In this document: positions 36,855 to 47,443 of the stretch, one piece after another
Numbering within the stretch: the stretch's first letter is position 1
Layout: each line of letters begins with the position of its first letter
DNA from: Brumimicrobium sp.
Lineage (GTDB): Bacteria > Bacteroidota > Bacteroidia > Flavobacteriales_D > Crocinitomicaceae
DNA: 64,000 nt
Assembly: GCA_023957385.1 (NCBI GenBank)
Contig: JAMLGZ010000001.1
Span: 792,923-856,922 of the forward strand
Direction: 5' to 3'
Position numbers and translations under genes: made by a program
The notes under the pieces: model-generated
Databases searched by the model: none
Seen by the model: only the letters and a program-made list of their open reading frames with translations
What the model was told of the DNA's origin: nothing

Positions 36855-38351
36855 ATGAGAAATTTGAAAATTTTATTAGCAACTTTGATGTTAAACCTTA
36901 GTTCTTTTGGTCTTTGTCAATACTCGTTTATTCCTAGTACTGTGCCTTTTAAGGGGGTTAGTGGGGGTGACATCCAAGTAGGAGATTTGAATGATGATAA
37001 TCTTCCGGATATATTAATTTGTGGAACAGATAATTCTTTTCAGCCTATTACATTATTATACTTAAATCAAGGGGGAGGGATGTTCTCCCCATCTCCTGTT
37101 CAACCTTTTGACGCATATAGCGACGGGTCTATAATGTTATTAGATATAGATGGAGATGGAGATTTGGATGTGTCTTTTTATGGAAGTGATGTGAATGAAG
37201 GGGCTGTTTTATATATGAATAATAGTAGCGGAGGCACAGTGAATTTCACTCAATCTTCTGGGTTCTCATCGTTATCAGATCAAGTTTTTAGTGCTTCTAC
37301 AGCCTATGCCGATATGGATAATGATGGAATTATTGATATTGTTTACACAGGTTTCTCATATCTAGAAGGAGGTACATTTATTTATTTTAAGAAAGGTTTA
37401 GGGGGTGGAATTTTTGATTCGGAACAGAAATTAAAATATTTAAGTAATGATCTTTTAGATGGAGTGCAAGGAACTCTTATACTTGCTGATATGGATAATG
37501 ATGGCGATATAGATATATTTGTAACAGGGGAAACTGGTATGAATTATACACCTCTTACAAAGATATACTCAAACATTTTGGAAGAGCAAGGGGTTTTTTC
37601 TTTTGACGAAACAGTAGTTCTCCCTTTCTCTGGATTAGTGTCAACTGAAGCAGCCATATTAGATGTCGATAATGATGGGGATTTTGATATTCTTATTTCG
37701 GGGGAAGATGGAGCCAACATGCCTCAAACTACTTTGTATTACAATCATGGAGGCTTTAATTTCACTACCACTAAGTCAAATGATTTGGAAAATGTTATGG
37801 GAGGTGTAATGGCATACGCAGATATTGATGGAGATGGTGATATTGATATCATAGTTTCAGGATATACTAAAGACAACAATAATAATGACACGATTGTGAC
37901 GGTACTCCATATTAATGATGGAACAGGGTATTATAGTAAAATTACTGGACCTAATGTGCTATTTAATGGGGCTGGTGATGGAAATTTAAGTATGGCAGAT
38001 ATCGATGGTGATGGAGATATTGATATAATTGTCTCAGGATTTGATGTATTCGGTTCTACAGATGCATTAACTACTTTATATTTAAATCACACGCCTCAAG
38101 TTTCTAGTGTCACCTCATACGATGGAAGTGTATGGGTAATCTATCCGAATCCTTCTGATGGAATTTTTACTATTCATACTGCTGAGAATATGGATAATAC
38201 TCCTATCGAGATATATTCCACTATAGGAGAGTTGCTTTATAGCACCCATGTTCTTGGAAGTACTGCTGAAATTAATTTGGAAAATTTCCCAAGTGGTGTT
38301 TATCTCGTGAAATTGAATAATCATGAAACAACACGTATAATAAAATATTAA
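36855..38351 (+). CDS. FG-GAP/VCBS repeat protein with T9SS type A sorting domain (copy 1)
   Basis: A 498-residue secreted protein: signal peptide (about 1-21, ending FGLCQ), then six to seven repeats each with a calcium-loop of the type DIDGDGDIDI or DMDNDGDIDI (around residues 35-430), then a C-terminal T9SS type A sorting domain from about 425 (VWVIYPNPSDGIFTIHT ... KLNNHETTRIIKY). The repeats suggest a seven-bladed beta-propeller. Secreted by the type IX system and probably anchored on the surface. First of three tandem paralogs; only 4 bp to the next. Confidence 0.93.
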   Translation: MRNLKILLATLMLNLSSFGLCQYSFIPSTVPFKGVSGGDIQVGDLNDDNLPDILICGTDNSFQPITLLYLNQGGGMFSPSPVQPFDAYSDGSIMLLDIDGDGDLDVSFYGSDVNEGAVLYMNNSSGGTVNFTQSSGFSSLSDQVFSASTAYADMDNDGIIDIVYTGFSYLEGGTFIYFKKGLGGGIFDSEQKLKYLSNDLLDGVQGTLILADMDNDGDIDIFVTGETGMNYTPLTKIYSNILEEQGVFSFDETVVLPFSGLVSTEAAILDVDNDGDFDILISGEDGANMPQTTLYYNHGGFNFTTTKSNDLENVMGGVMAYADIDGDGDIDIIVSGYTKDNNNNDTIVTVLHINDGTGYYSKITGPNVLFNGAGDGNLSMADIDGDGDIDIIVSGFDVFGSTDALTTLYLNHTPQVSSVTSYDGSVWVIYPNPSDGIFTIHTAENMDNTPIEIYSTIGELLYSTHVLGSTAEINLENFPSGVYLVKLNNHETTRIIKY

Positions 38352-38355
38352 AATT

Positions 38356-39846
38356 ATGAAAACAATACTTATAAGTCTTTTGCTATTATCAACAGGGTAC
38401 TATTCGTATGCCCAGTACACCTTTGTGCCTAGTACTTCTGTCTTTCAAGGATTATCTGGTGGTGATCTTCAAATGGGGGATTTGAATAACGATGGATTTC
38501 CCGATATTATCATGTCTGGATTTGATAATACTGGTAGTATGTTGACTGAAATCTATCTGAATGATGGTCAAGGCGATTTTATTTTATCTAGTAATCAGCC
38601 TTTTGTTGGATATGTTGATGTTACTATAATCTTGACAGATGTTAATGGGGACGGTAGTTTGGATGTGCTTTTTAACGGGGAAAAAGAGAATACAGGCCTA
38701 ACCATGGAATATTATGAAAATCTAAATATCCCAAATACTGTTGATTTTCAATTTGTAGGAGGGTTTACAGGCGGACCTGCAGCTTTAAGGAGTTCTACTG
38801 TTTGGGCAGATCTTAATAACGATGGAAATATGGATATTGTTTATTCAGGTTATCAAATTGGAGTAGGGGTTTTTATATGGTATTTATTGGGAGATGGTTC
38901 TGGAAATTTTGCTAATGCTGTAATGGTTCCAGGAACTATGGGTGCATGTGCAGGTAGTTTAATTGCACAAGATATAGATGGAGATGGAGATATTGACTTA
39001 TTTGTGGTAGGATTTGATAGTGATGATATGGTTGATCCTAAAACTAGAATGTACAAAAATAAGATAGCTGAAGGAGGAGGATTTAACTTTGAAGAGATAA
39101 CAGGGCTTCCATTTATGGATATGAGTATAAGTTTAGCAAAGGCTGAAGATGTAGATGGAGATGGGCGATTGGATTTATTTCTATCGGGTAGAAATCAAAT
39201 AGGTGAAATAGAGACACGTCTATATTACCAATCAAGCCCGTTCAACTTTGTTGAAGATAAGGCTGCTGGTGATTTTGATGGAATAGTTGATGGAGACATG
39301 GCTTTAGCTGATATAGATGGAGATGGAGATATCGATATTATTGTTTCAGGTTTTGCAACCGATAACAATGGAGATGATATTATTACAACTACTTTATATA
39401 TAAATGATTTTAAAAATGGAGGAAGTGGAAATTATACTAAGGTTCCTGGACTTAATTTCCAAGGAGCTGGGACTGGAAATCTAGGTATGATGGATATAGA
39501 TGGAGATGGAGATATTGATATTATTGTTTCGGGATTTGATGATTATAATTCAACTGATAGCTATACTACACTCTATTATAATAAAACTCCTCAAGTGTCA
39601 AGCATTACTTCTTATGAAGGTGCAACATGGGTAGTATATCCAAATCCGACAGATGGAGTATTTATGATTCATACCTCCGATTATTTAAATGATTCTAGTA
39701 TTGAGGTGTATTCATTGTTGGGAGAAGCTATTACTAGCGCTAAGATAGTAAACAATGCTACATGTATTGATTTATCTAATTATCCAGCGGGTGTATATAT
39801 ATTAAATCTGAATAATCAGCAAACATATAAGATTGTAAAATATTAA
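38356..39846 (+). CDS. FG-GAP/VCBS repeat protein with T9SS type A sorting domain (copy 2)
   Basis: A 496-residue paralog of the previous gene, starting 4 bp after its stop and so on the same transcript. Signal peptide (about 1-19, SYAQY), FG-GAP-like repeats with DINGDGSLDV, DIDGDGDIDL and DIDGDGDIDI loops, and the sorting domain beginning WVVYPNPTDGVFMIHTSD and ending KIVKY. The overall layout and many phrases (STSVFQGLSGGDLQMGDLNNDGFPD) match copy 1, pointing to tandem duplication. Predicted calcium-stabilised propeller. Confidence 0.93.
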   Translation: MKTILISLLLLSTGYYSYAQYTFVPSTSVFQGLSGGDLQMGDLNNDGFPDIIMSGFDNTGSMLTEIYLNDGQGDFILSSNQPFVGYVDVTIILTDVNGDGSLDVLFNGEKENTGLTMEYYENLNIPNTVDFQFVGGFTGGPAALRSSTVWADLNNDGNMDIVYSGYQIGVGVFIWYLLGDGSGNFANAVMVPGTMGACAGSLIAQDIDGDGDIDLFVVGFDSDDMVDPKTRMYKNKIAEGGGFNFEEITGLPFMDMSISLAKAEDVDGDGRLDLFLSGRNQIGEIETRLYYQSSPFNFVEDKAAGDFDGIVDGDMALADIDGDGDIDIIVSGFATDNNGDDIITTTLYINDFKNGGSGNYTKVPGLNFQGAGTGNLGMMDIDGDGDIDIIVSGFDDYNSTDSYTTLYYNKTPQVSSITSYEGATWVVYPNPTDGVFMIHTSDYLNDSSIEVYSLLGEAITSAKIVNNATCIDLSNYPAGVYILNLNNQQTYKIVKY

Positions 39847-39910
39847 TTTTATTGGGGAAAAATTTAAATATTTCTCTATCCCCATTATAGGGGATTTTAT
39901 ATAATATGAT

Positions 39911-39940
39911 TTTGTAAGAAGTTTTTTAAAGATATATTTG
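39911..39940 (+). promoter_or_regulatory. Promoter for FG-GAP copy 3
   Basis: TTTG (39911-39914), 18-bp spacer, TATATTTG (39933-39940): both elements of the Bacteroidota consensus at proper spacing, 46 bp upstream of the ATG. It makes copy 3 independently transcribed. Confidence 0.75.
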
Positions 39941-39986
39941 TGTAAATAATAAGAATAATTCTATTACAAATATTAAATCATATATT

Positions 39987-41531
39987 ATGAAAAAAAGAGT
40001 ACATTTTATAGTAGTTCTGGGGATCATTTTTTATTCATTTTTTTCCTTTGGACAAGTTAATTTTACTGAAAGTTCAAGTGCCTTCCAAGGGGTAGGATTT
40101 GGTAGTGTAGCCATGGGGGATTTGAATGGTGATGGGTTTCCTGATGTTGTAACAACTGGAGCCGATAGCGATGGGATACCATCCACTATCTTATACCTTA
40201 ATGATGGTGCTGGAAATTATTATCCATATGCAAATGCAAATTTTGAGAATTTGCAGAGAAGTGCAGTAGCACTCGTAGATTTTGATAATGATGGAGACTT
40301 AGATGTTATCATTGCAGGTGTAGACGAGTTGTATTTTGATTTTCCTACAAGGGTTTATTTAAACAAATCAGAACTAGGTTACCTAGGCTTTGAGTCAGTT
40401 ACGAATCTTGGGATTTACAATCCATTAATGGATGTTGTTATAGCTTTTGAGGATTTTGATAATGATGGTTATATAGATGTTATTTTGAGTGGAGAAGATA
40501 ATAATTCAAGCTATTTTACAACTGTATATAGAAACAATGTAAATGGGTATTTAAATAATAGTCAACCTATGTTTCAATCCATCACCTATTCTTTAGATAC
40601 CTATGATAATGGCGAACTAATAACGTATAGTGCAGTAAATGGTGATATTGCTATTGCTGATATAGATAATGATGGGGATAATGATATTATAATTACGGGC
40701 ATAAAAGGACTTTATCCAATGAATGAACCTGGAACTGCTTTATTTCTAAATGAATTTTCTTCTACAGGTTTGGTTAACTTTACTTATGTGCCAGGAATGC
40801 CATTCCCTGACTTAATTGCTAGTTCCGTTACAGTAGAGGATGTAGATAGTGATGGGATATCAGATGTTTTCCTTACAGGAATCTCAAACACAGGAGATAC
40901 GCTTAGTTTATTGTATTATAATAATGGAAATTATGGTTTTAGTACTACAAAGGCAAATGCTTTTGAAGGTATGAGTAGTGCAGCTGTTAATTTTGCAGAT
41001 ATTGATGGAGATGGAGATATAGATATAATTGTTTCGGGTTTCAGAACGGGTGATAACCCGGGAACTTCTGTCTTGAAGACAGATATGTATTTGAATGATG
41101 GAGATGGGGAATATACTATGGTCGCAGGAACTGGATTAGGTGGGGCTTCAGGAGCAGGTGGTACATCTATGGCTTGTGCTGATATAGATGGAGATGGAGA
41201 TATAGATATTATTATTTCTGGAATTAAGACTGATGATGGTGATTATGAGACAACTCTATACCTTAATGAGACTCCTCAAACCTCAAATATTATTTCTTAT
41301 GACAAAAGTGCTTGGCTAATTTATCCTAATCCTTCGACTGGTGTATTTACTGTTAATACCTCTGATAATCTAGACAACTCATTAATAGAAGTATATTCTG
41401 TTGTAGGAGAATTGGTTTATAGCACTAAAGTAAATGGTACAACAGCAACTATTGATTTGGAAGCATTTGCTAACGGAGTATATACAGTTAAGTTAAACCA
41501 ACAAAAGACTACTAAGATTGTAAAGTATTAA
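39987..41531 (+). CDS. FG-GAP/VCBS repeat protein with T9SS type A sorting domain (copy 3)
   Basis: A 514-residue third paralog with signal peptide (about 1-22, SFGQ), the opening NFTESSSAFQGVGFGSVAMGDLNGDGFPD equivalent to the other two, repeated DFDNDGDLDV, DIDNDGDNDI, DIDGDGDIDI loops, and a sorting domain starting WLIYPNPSTGVFTVNTSDNL and ending KIVKY. It has its own promoter and a 140-bp gap from copy 2, and is followed by a hairpin terminator. The role of the cluster is unknown; adhesin- or polysaccharide-binding propellers are possibilities. Confidence 0.93.
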   Translation: MKKRVHFIVVLGIIFYSFFSFGQVNFTESSSAFQGVGFGSVAMGDLNGDGFPDVVTTGADSDGIPSTILYLNDGAGNYYPYANANFENLQRSAVALVDFDNDGDLDVIIAGVDELYFDFPTRVYLNKSELGYLGFESVTNLGIYNPLMDVVIAFEDFDNDGYIDVILSGEDNNSSYFTTVYRNNVNGYLNNSQPMFQSITYSLDTYDNGELITYSAVNGDIAIADIDNDGDNDIIITGIKGLYPMNEPGTALFLNEFSSTGLVNFTYVPGMPFPDLIASSVTVEDVDSDGISDVFLTGISNTGDTLSLLYYNNGNYGFSTTKANAFEGMSSAAVNFADIDGDGDIDIIVSGFRTGDNPGTSVLKTDMYLNDGDGEYTMVAGTGLGGASGAGGTSMACADIDGDGDIDIIISGIKTDDGDYETTLYLNETPQTSNIISYDKSAWLIYPNPSTGVFTVNTSDNLDNSLIEVYSVVGELVYSTKVNGTTATIDLEAFANGVYTVKLNQQKTTKIVKY

Positions 41532-41552
41532 ATACAGTTTATGTAACTTTCT

Positions 41553-41589
41553 AATCGGTATTTCATTATTGGAATACCGATTTTTTTTA
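41553..41589 (+). terminator. Intrinsic terminator after FG-GAP copy 3
   Basis: AATCGGTATT ... AATACCGATT stem followed by a run of T residues, between copy 3 and the L,D-transpeptidase gene. Confidence 0.8.
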
Positions 41590-41591
41590 AT

Positions 41592-42341
41592 ATGAATACA
41601 ATGAGATATATCTTTTTATTACTAGGTTGTTTGTTGTTTTCTTTCGTAAACCAAATAGACTTTCTTACCGAACAAAAGAAATATACAAGAGTAAGAACAG
41701 CTATTACAGAGAAAGAAATTCTTTTAAAAGACAAACTTAATACATGGGGACTAGAACCTAATAATTTACACATACTTTTTGTAGCATATAAAGATGATGA
41801 CATATTAGAGGTGTATGGAAAAAGAAAATCAGAAGAAAATTATAAGAAATTATTTTCATACGCAATCTGCAGTAGATCGGGTAAATTAGGCCCTAAGAGA
41901 AAAGAAGGAGATGGTCAAGTTCCAGAAGGATTTTATCTGATCAATCGTTTTAATCCTGTTAGTAATTTCTATTTATCTTTAGGGTTGAATTATCCCAATT
42001 TATCAGATAAAAGAAAGAGCGTAGCCACAAAACTGGGGGGTGATATCTTTATTCACGGTGGATGCGTAACTATTGGTTGTTTGCCAATGACAGATGATAA
42101 GATAAAAGAAATTTATTTATTAGCGGCATATGCTAAAAACAATGGACAATCACAAATTCCTATATATATCTTTCCTTTTCAAATGACTGATAATATTATG
42201 CTTACATTTAGGAATCGATATGCAGATAATCCAAATCTTATTTCCTTTTGGGAAAATTTAAAAACAGGATATGATATCTTTCAAAGAGACAAGAAAGCAC
42301 TTCGTATCCAAGTAAAAGAGAATGGGGATTATACCTTTTGA
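41592..42341 (+). CDS. L,D-transpeptidase family protein (YafK/DpaA-like)
   Basis: A 249-residue murein-modifying enzyme with YkuD-type catalytic motif FIHGGCVTIGCLPMTD (His155, nucleophile Cys163), in the form found in YafK-like enzymes rather than the SHGC form. A short hydrophobic N-terminus (YIFLLLGCLLFSFVNQI) may be a signal sequence; a cysteine at 13 is not in a convincing lipobox. Preceding catalytic-site segment is DGQVPEGFYLINRFNP. YafK-type proteins either cross-link or remove proteins from peptidoglycan; the direction of action here is unknown. Confidence 0.9.
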   Translation: MNTMRYIFLLLGCLLFSFVNQIDFLTEQKKYTRVRTAITEKEILLKDKLNTWGLEPNNLHILFVAYKDDDILEVYGKRKSEENYKKLFSYAICSRSGKLGPKRKEGDGQVPEGFYLINRFNPVSNFYLSLGLNYPNLSDKRKSVATKLGGDIFIHGGCVTIGCLPMTDDKIKEIYLLAAYAKNNGQSQIPIYIFPFQMTDNIMLTFRNRYADNPNLISFWENLKTGYDIFQRDKKALRIQVKENGDYTF

Positions 42342-42342
42342 A

Positions 42343-44580
42343 TTATTCGGTAATCTTCTTCCCTAGGGCAGTGTCATACACATTCTTTGCCTCTTGAATA
42401 AACCCGAAATGCTCGTCATCGACAACCATCTTACCTTTAGTTACATGACCTAATAAGGTGTAATCAACACCTGAATCCATCATGTATTCTAAGAAAGCAT
42501 CTTCGTAATCTTCACTAACAGAAACCACTACACGACCTGCTGCCTCTCCAAATAAGAATGAGTCTTCTCGAACTTCAGCATCAGTTACAATGTCAAATCC
42601 GAGTTCTCTAGGCATAGACATTTCTACTAAGGAAACAAATAATCCCCCATCAGAACAGTCATGTGCTGCATTAATTAATCCACTTTGAATAATTTCTTTT
42701 AAGACTTGCTGCATTTTGTATTCTTCCTCTATGTTAAAATAAGGAGCAGGAGATGCTTTAATTCCATGATAGGAATATAAATACTCTGAACTTGCAATGT
42801 CCTCTACTGTTTTTCCGATAATAAAAATTAGATCCCCTTTATTTTTAAAATCTAAGGTCATCATCTTGGTTTTATCATTCAGAACACCAATCATTCCAAT
42901 GGTTGGTGTAGGGAATACAGGATCTTCTTTCCCATCAATTACGGATTGGTTGTAAAAAGAAACGTTTCCACCCGTAACTGGAGTTTCAAACTTTAAACAA
43001 GCTTCCGACATGCCTTGAATAGCTCCTACAAATTGCCAGTATGATTCAGGATTGTATGGGTTTCCAAAGTTAAGACAATTAGAAATAGCACTTGGAATAC
43101 CGCCGGTGCAAACAATATTTCTAGCAGCTTCAGCAACAGCCATAGATGTTCCTTGTTTTGGGTCTGCATGTACATAACGAGAATTGCAATCAACCGTCAT
43201 AGCTACTGCTTTATTTGTACCCTTTATTTGTACAACACCTGCATCAGCTGGGTTATTAGTAGTCATAGTTCCTACTCCTACCATAGAATCATATTGTTCA
43301 TATACCCATTTTTTAGAGGCAATATTCGGATGTTTCAATAGGAAATTTGCTACTTCTTTTAGGTCGTCAGGTTGTTTAACATCGTCTATATTAAATTTTT
43401 TGAATTCCTGGTAATAGTCAGGTTCTTTATATTCCCGAATATATACAGGAGCACCGCCTCCAAGTACAAGTGATTTGGCAGGTGCATCTACTACAAGTTC
43501 CCCGTGGAAATAATATCTCACATGCTCACTATCAGTTACCACACCAATCTCTTCTGCATGTAAATCCCATTTAGAGAATATATCTTTAACAATTTGTTCT
43601 TTTCCTTTCTCAATAACAACCAACATTCTTTCTTGAGATTCAGAAAGGAGGATTTCAAATGGAAGCATATCCTTTTGACGAGTAGGCACCCTATCTAACC
43701 ATAAGTCCATACCCACATTTCCTGCGGCAGACATTTCACTAGAGGAACACGTAATTCCAGCAGCCCCCATATCTTGCATTCCTACAATCGCATCTGTTTC
43801 GGCTAATTCCAAAGTTGCTTCTAATAATAATTTCTCTTGGAAAGGGTCTCCTACCTGAACGGCTGGTAAATCTTTTGCTGATTCTTCTGTTATATCTTTA
43901 GATGCAAAAGAAGCGCCTGCGATACCATCTTTACCTGTAGCAGAACCTACAATATATACAGGATTTCCAGGGCCTTTTGCAGTTGCGGAAATAACTTTTT
44001 TAGAATCTATAATTCCAGCAGAGAACGCATTTACTAGAGGATTTGTATTGTAAGAATCATCAAAGAAAACTTCACCACCAACAGTTGGTACACCAAAAGC
44101 ATTTCCATAATCACCAATTCCTTTTGTTACACCTTTTACTAACCATTTTGTCTTGGGTAGATCAATATTTCCAAAACGTAAAGAATTTAATTGGCCAATT
44201 GGGCGTGCCCCCATGGTAAAGATATCACGATTAATACCTCCCACACCTGTTGCAGCTCCTTGATAAGGTTCAATAGCACTAGGATGATTATGGGATTCGA
44301 TTTTGAAAACACAACCAATACCGTCACCAAGGTCAACCATACCAGCATTTTCTTCTCCAGCTTTCACAAGCATTTGAGGGCCTTCTTTTGGTAGTTTCTT
44401 TAGCCAATGTATAGAGTTTTTGTATGAACAGTGTTCAGACCACATTACTCCATATACACTTGTCTCTGTAAAATTAGGTGTACGACCTAATATTTCTTTT
44501 ATTTTTTCAAACTCCTCCGCCGTTAATCCTAGATTAAGAGCATCTTCTAATGTCGCTTCTGCAAGATTCTTTACTTCCAT
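42343..44580 (-). CDS. purL: Phosphoribosylformylglycinamidine synthase subunit PurL
   Basis: A 745-residue purine biosynthesis enzyme of the small-PurL type, working with separate PurQ and PurS. The start at 44580 ([29 protein letters not shown]) is preferred over the frame opening 75 nt earlier, which adds unrelated residues. Signature parts: [11 protein letters not shown], the ATP-binding [40 protein letters not shown], and [12 protein letters not shown] with HDCSDGGL in the second half. Catalyses FGAR to FGAM. Partner genes purQ/purS are outside the window. Confidence 0.96.
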   Translation of the reverse strand: MEVKNLAEATLEDALNLGLTAEEFEKIKEILGRTPNFTETSVYGVMWSEHCSYKNSIHWLKKLPKEGPQMLVKAGEENAGMVDLGDGIGCVFKIESHNHPSAIEPYQGAATGVGGINRDIFTMGARPIGQLNSLRFGNIDLPKTKWLVKGVTKGIGDYGNAFGVPTVGGEVFFDDSYNTNPLVNAFSAGIIDSKKVISATAKGPGNPVYIVGSATGKDGIAGASFASKDITEESAKDLPAVQVGDPFQEKLLLEATLELAETDAIVGMQDMGAAGITCSSSEMSAAGNVGMDLWLDRVPTRQKDMLPFEILLSESQERMLVVIEKGKEQIVKDIFSKWDLHAEEIGVVTDSEHVRYYFHGELVVDAPAKSLVLGGGAPVYIREYKEPDYYQEFKKFNIDDVKQPDDLKEVANFLLKHPNIASKKWVYEQYDSMVGVGTMTTNNPADAGVVQIKGTNKAVAMTVDCNSRYVHADPKQGTSMAVAEAARNIVCTGGIPSAISNCLNFGNPYNPESYWQFVGAIQGMSEACLKFETPVTGGNVSFYNQSVIDGKEDPVFPTPTIGMIGVLNDKTKMMTLDFKNKGDLIFIIGKTVEDIASSEYLYSYHGIKASPAPYFNIEEEYKMQQVLKEIIQSGLINAAHDCSDGGLFVSLVEMSMPRELGFDIVTDAEVREDSFLFGEAAGRVVVSVSEDYEDAFLEYMMDSGVDYTLLGHVTKGKMVVDDEHFGFIQEAKNVYDTALGKKITE

Positions 44581-44794
44581 GATTTTCAAAATATGTTGCA
44601 AAAATAATGAAAATGTATGTATATCTACCCTTAAAAATAGAATGTTTATTAACAAATAAAAAAGCGAAACCTTTTTACAGAATACTCGTTCAATCTACTT
44701 CGATTAAGAAGGTGGAATAAAAAAAATCAGAATTTTTTTGTTTTGATAGAAAATAGTAATATCTTTTATTTTCCTTTGCAAAAAAAATAACATT

Positions 44795-45085
44795 ATGTCA
44801 GAAGCTGTAAATGTAAAACCTACACTTATTGAGAAAGAATTGATTCCTCAGTTACATTTCTCAAAAACTGTTAAAATAAAACAGTCCGAAACTCTTATGA
44901 GTAAATTAATGGAGGCAACCAAATTAGGTAATCTACACCATGGGAAAGTGGCTGTAGTTTTTGAGGATGATGAAGGTTTAAAGAGGGTAGAAACTACTGT
45001 TTGGGCTACCGGATTAAAATATATTTGTCTGAAAGGAGGGATATGGCTTCCGATTGGCAGAATACATGAAGTGATTATTCTATAG
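44795..45085 (+). CDS. Hypothetical protein, small and soluble
   Basis: A 96-residue protein that I cannot assign by function. It has a variable N-terminus then a compact ordered part: KLMEATKLGNLHHGKVAVVFEDDEGLKRVETTVWATGLKYICLKGGIWLPIGRIHEVIIL. The strand-turn pattern and the terminal GGIWLPIGRI hint at a small beta-barrel, possibly nucleic-acid or RNA-binding, which is speculation. Such proteins recur in Bacteroidota as DUF entries. Single gene between purL (divergent) and dsbD. Confidence 0.75.
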   Translation: MSEAVNVKPTLIEKELIPQLHFSKTVKIKQSETLMSKLMEATKLGNLHHGKVAVVFEDDEGLKRVETTVWATGLKYICLKGGIWLPIGRIHEVIIL

Positions 45086-45237
45086 GAATCCAAGAATATG
45101 TTTGATTAAGCATCGTTAATCTTTTTGGAATCATTATTTTTGTAGGTGTGGGCTTTGTTCACACTTTTTTTTGATTTATTTGTTAATAAAATGCAAAGCT
45201 CGAACAAATTTTATTTTGTTGCGTTTTCAAATGATAT

Positions 45238-47355
45238 ATGAATTATATAAATAGAACTGTTATGATGAGATATATGTTGAGTGTTTTGGTTGTATTGTTT
45301 TTGGGTTTAACTGGGTATGCACAAATGCAAATGCCCGAAGATCAGGTAGATTGGAAATTCACGGTGGAACAAAATGGATGTGATGCTGTTGTTGTTGCAA
45401 CTCTTTCAATTAAAAAAGGATGGCATATTAATGCGCTTGTTTTACCCGAGGAAAGTTTTGGAATAGCAACTACGTTTAATGTGCAAAAATCGGCTAATTA
45501 TAAAATAATCGGAAAACCAACAGAACCAAAACCTATTCGAAAATTTGATGCAGTAGCAGGAGAGGAATTAGATTATCATGAAGGAAAGATAGTTTTACGA
45601 CAAAAAATTCGAGTTAACTCAGAGAAAGATTTTGATTTAAAACTTGATTTTGGTTTCCAACCATGCGATTCTGTAAAATGTTTATTTCCCTATGAAGAGT
45701 CTTTTACAGTGAAAGTGAAAGGGTGTTCATCAGAGGATGCTGGCAAGAATATTGAAAAGAGTAATTCTCCTGACGTAGCTGCAAGTGATGTTGAGATTGA
45801 TAATGACTCTATTGATACAAATTCTATGGTTATTCAAGAAAATGTTTCTACGAAGATAGTTGAGAAGAATGTGGAAGGGGCAAAAGATGATATAGCGAAT
45901 ATGCCTATATGGTTATTGTTTTTTCTTTCATTTGGAAGTGGTTTATTGGCTTTAATAACTCCTTGTGTGTTTCCAATGATTCCAATGACAGTTAGTTATT
46001 TTACTAAAACTAGTAAGACTAAAGCTAAAGGGGTTAGTAATGCTATAAAATATGGTATATCTATTATTGTTATTTATATTTTATTAGGAACTCTAATAAC
46101 AGCTATTTTTGGAGTGGATGCATTAAATAACATGTCAACGAATCCAACGTTTAATATTGTTTTCTTCTTTGTGCTCATAATTTTTGCCATTTCCTTTATG
46201 GGGGCATTTGAATTGCGTTTACCTAACTCATGGGCTAATAAAGCAGATGCTAAAGCAGATAAAGGAGGATTCATAGGTATTTTCTTTATGGCTCTTGCTT
46301 TGGCTATTGTATCTTTTTCTTGTACAGGTCCTATCGTGGGGTATTTGTTGTTTCAAGCGGCAACAATAGGGGGTGTTGCTCCTATCATTGGGATGCTTGG
46401 TTTTTCTTTAGCATTAGCATTGCCATTTGCCGTTTTTGCTGCAATACCAGGCTGGATGAATTCATTGCCAAAATCAGGTGGATGGTTAAATGTTGTAAAG
46501 GTTGTGCTAGGTTTATTAGAGTTAGCGCTTGCATTTAAATTCCTTTCGAATGCAGACTTAGCACTGCAAACACATTTATTAGAACGTGAGCTGTTTTTAG
46601 CTATATGGATTGGAATCTTCTTAGTTTTAGCTTTCTATTTATTTGGGTGGATCCGTTTCCCACACGATAGTAAGGTTGAAAATCTTTCGGTAGGTAGAGG
46701 GTTGTTTGGAACCTTTGTCCTCATATTTGTATTTTATATGATTCCTGGACTTTGGGGTGCGCCGTTAAAAATTATTAGTGCATTTCCTCCACCAATGAGT
46801 TATAGTGAATCTCCATTAGGAGTGGGTTATACAGGAGTTAGTGTGCAAAAGGAAAGTAGTCATACTTCAACGTATATTGATGGGATGCATTTAGGGCCTC
46901 AGAATATTATGACATTTAATGATTATGATAAGGCTTTGGCTTATTCTAAGAGTATAGGGAAGCCTTTAATGCTTGATTTTACAGGGCATAATTGTGTGAA
47001 CTGCCGAAAAATGGAGCAAAGCGTTTGGGGAGAACCAGGTGTTATAAATATTCTTAGAGATTCAGTTGTGATTGCTTCTTTACATGTGGATGAACGTGTA
47101 GAGTTACCAAAATCCGAGCAATATGAAGCAACATTTCCTAATGGAAGAAAAAAGTTTATTAAAACTTACGGCGATAAGTGGACTTTTAAGCAAATTTCAG
47201 AATATGAGATAACAGCTCAACCGTTCTATGTCTTTCAAGATGGAAATGGTAATAACCTTTCTAATGGCTCTGCAGATTATCAGCATCACAGCAATCCAAA
47301 AGAATTCTTGAAATGGTTGCAAGATGGTTTAAAAGCGTACCGAGAAATTAATTAA
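45238..47355 (+). CDS. dsbD: Protein-disulfide reductase DsbD
   Basis: A 705-residue three-part membrane protein that carries electrons from cytosolic thioredoxin to the periplasm. N-terminal DsbD-alpha-like domain with paired cysteines (QPCDSVKC, about 145), eight hydrophobic spans from about 225 with the cysteine motifs TPCVFPMIP and FSCTGPIVG, and a C-terminal thioredoxin-like domain with NCVNCRKM (about 585). The signal sequence (MRYMLSVLVVLFLGLTGYAQ) suggests the true start may be at 45259. Genes for cytochrome maturation are not adjacent. Confidence 0.93.
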   Translation: MNYINRTVMMRYMLSVLVVLFLGLTGYAQMQMPEDQVDWKFTVEQNGCDAVVVATLSIKKGWHINALVLPEESFGIATTFNVQKSANYKIIGKPTEPKPIRKFDAVAGEELDYHEGKIVLRQKIRVNSEKDFDLKLDFGFQPCDSVKCLFPYEESFTVKVKGCSSEDAGKNIEKSNSPDVAASDVEIDNDSIDTNSMVIQENVSTKIVEKNVEGAKDDIANMPIWLLFFLSFGSGLLALITPCVFPMIPMTVSYFTKTSKTKAKGVSNAIKYGISIIVIYILLGTLITAIFGVDALNNMSTNPTFNIVFFFVLIIFAISFMGAFELRLPNSWANKADAKADKGGFIGIFFMALALAIVSFSCTGPIVGYLLFQAATIGGVAPIIGMLGFSLALALPFAVFAAIPGWMNSLPKSGGWLNVVKVVLGLLELALAFKFLSNADLALQTHLLERELFLAIWIGIFLVLAFYLFGWIRFPHDSKVENLSVGRGLFGTFVLIFVFYMIPGLWGAPLKIISAFPPPMSYSESPLGVGYTGVSVQKESSHTSTYIDGMHLGPQNIMTFNDYDKALAYSKSIGKPLMLDFTGHNCVNCRKMEQSVWGEPGVINILRDSVVIASLHVDERVELPKSEQYEATFPNGRKKFIKTYGDKWTFKQISEYEITAQPFYVFQDGNGNNLSNGSADYQHHSNPKEFLKWLQDGLKAYREIN

Positions 47356-47392
47356 CAACTTGTTTATAAAAGAAGGGTAAGATTTTGTTTTT

Positions 47393-47427
47393 TTTGAGCG
47401 AAAGCCTAATTGAAAGTGTTATTTTTG
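47393..47427 (+). promoter_or_regulatory. Promoter upstream of carA-eno
   Basis: TTTG (47393-47396) and TATTTTTG (47420-47427) with 23-bp spacing, the long end of the accepted range; the -7 box is 16 bp before the carA ATG. Confidence 0.6.
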
Positions 47428-47443
47428 TCAAAACAAAAAGATA

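Noticed and set aside
44581..44655. 75-nt upstream extension of purL
   Set aside because: The extra residues are hydrophobic and unlike Pur[17 protein letters not shown] is the expected N-terminus.
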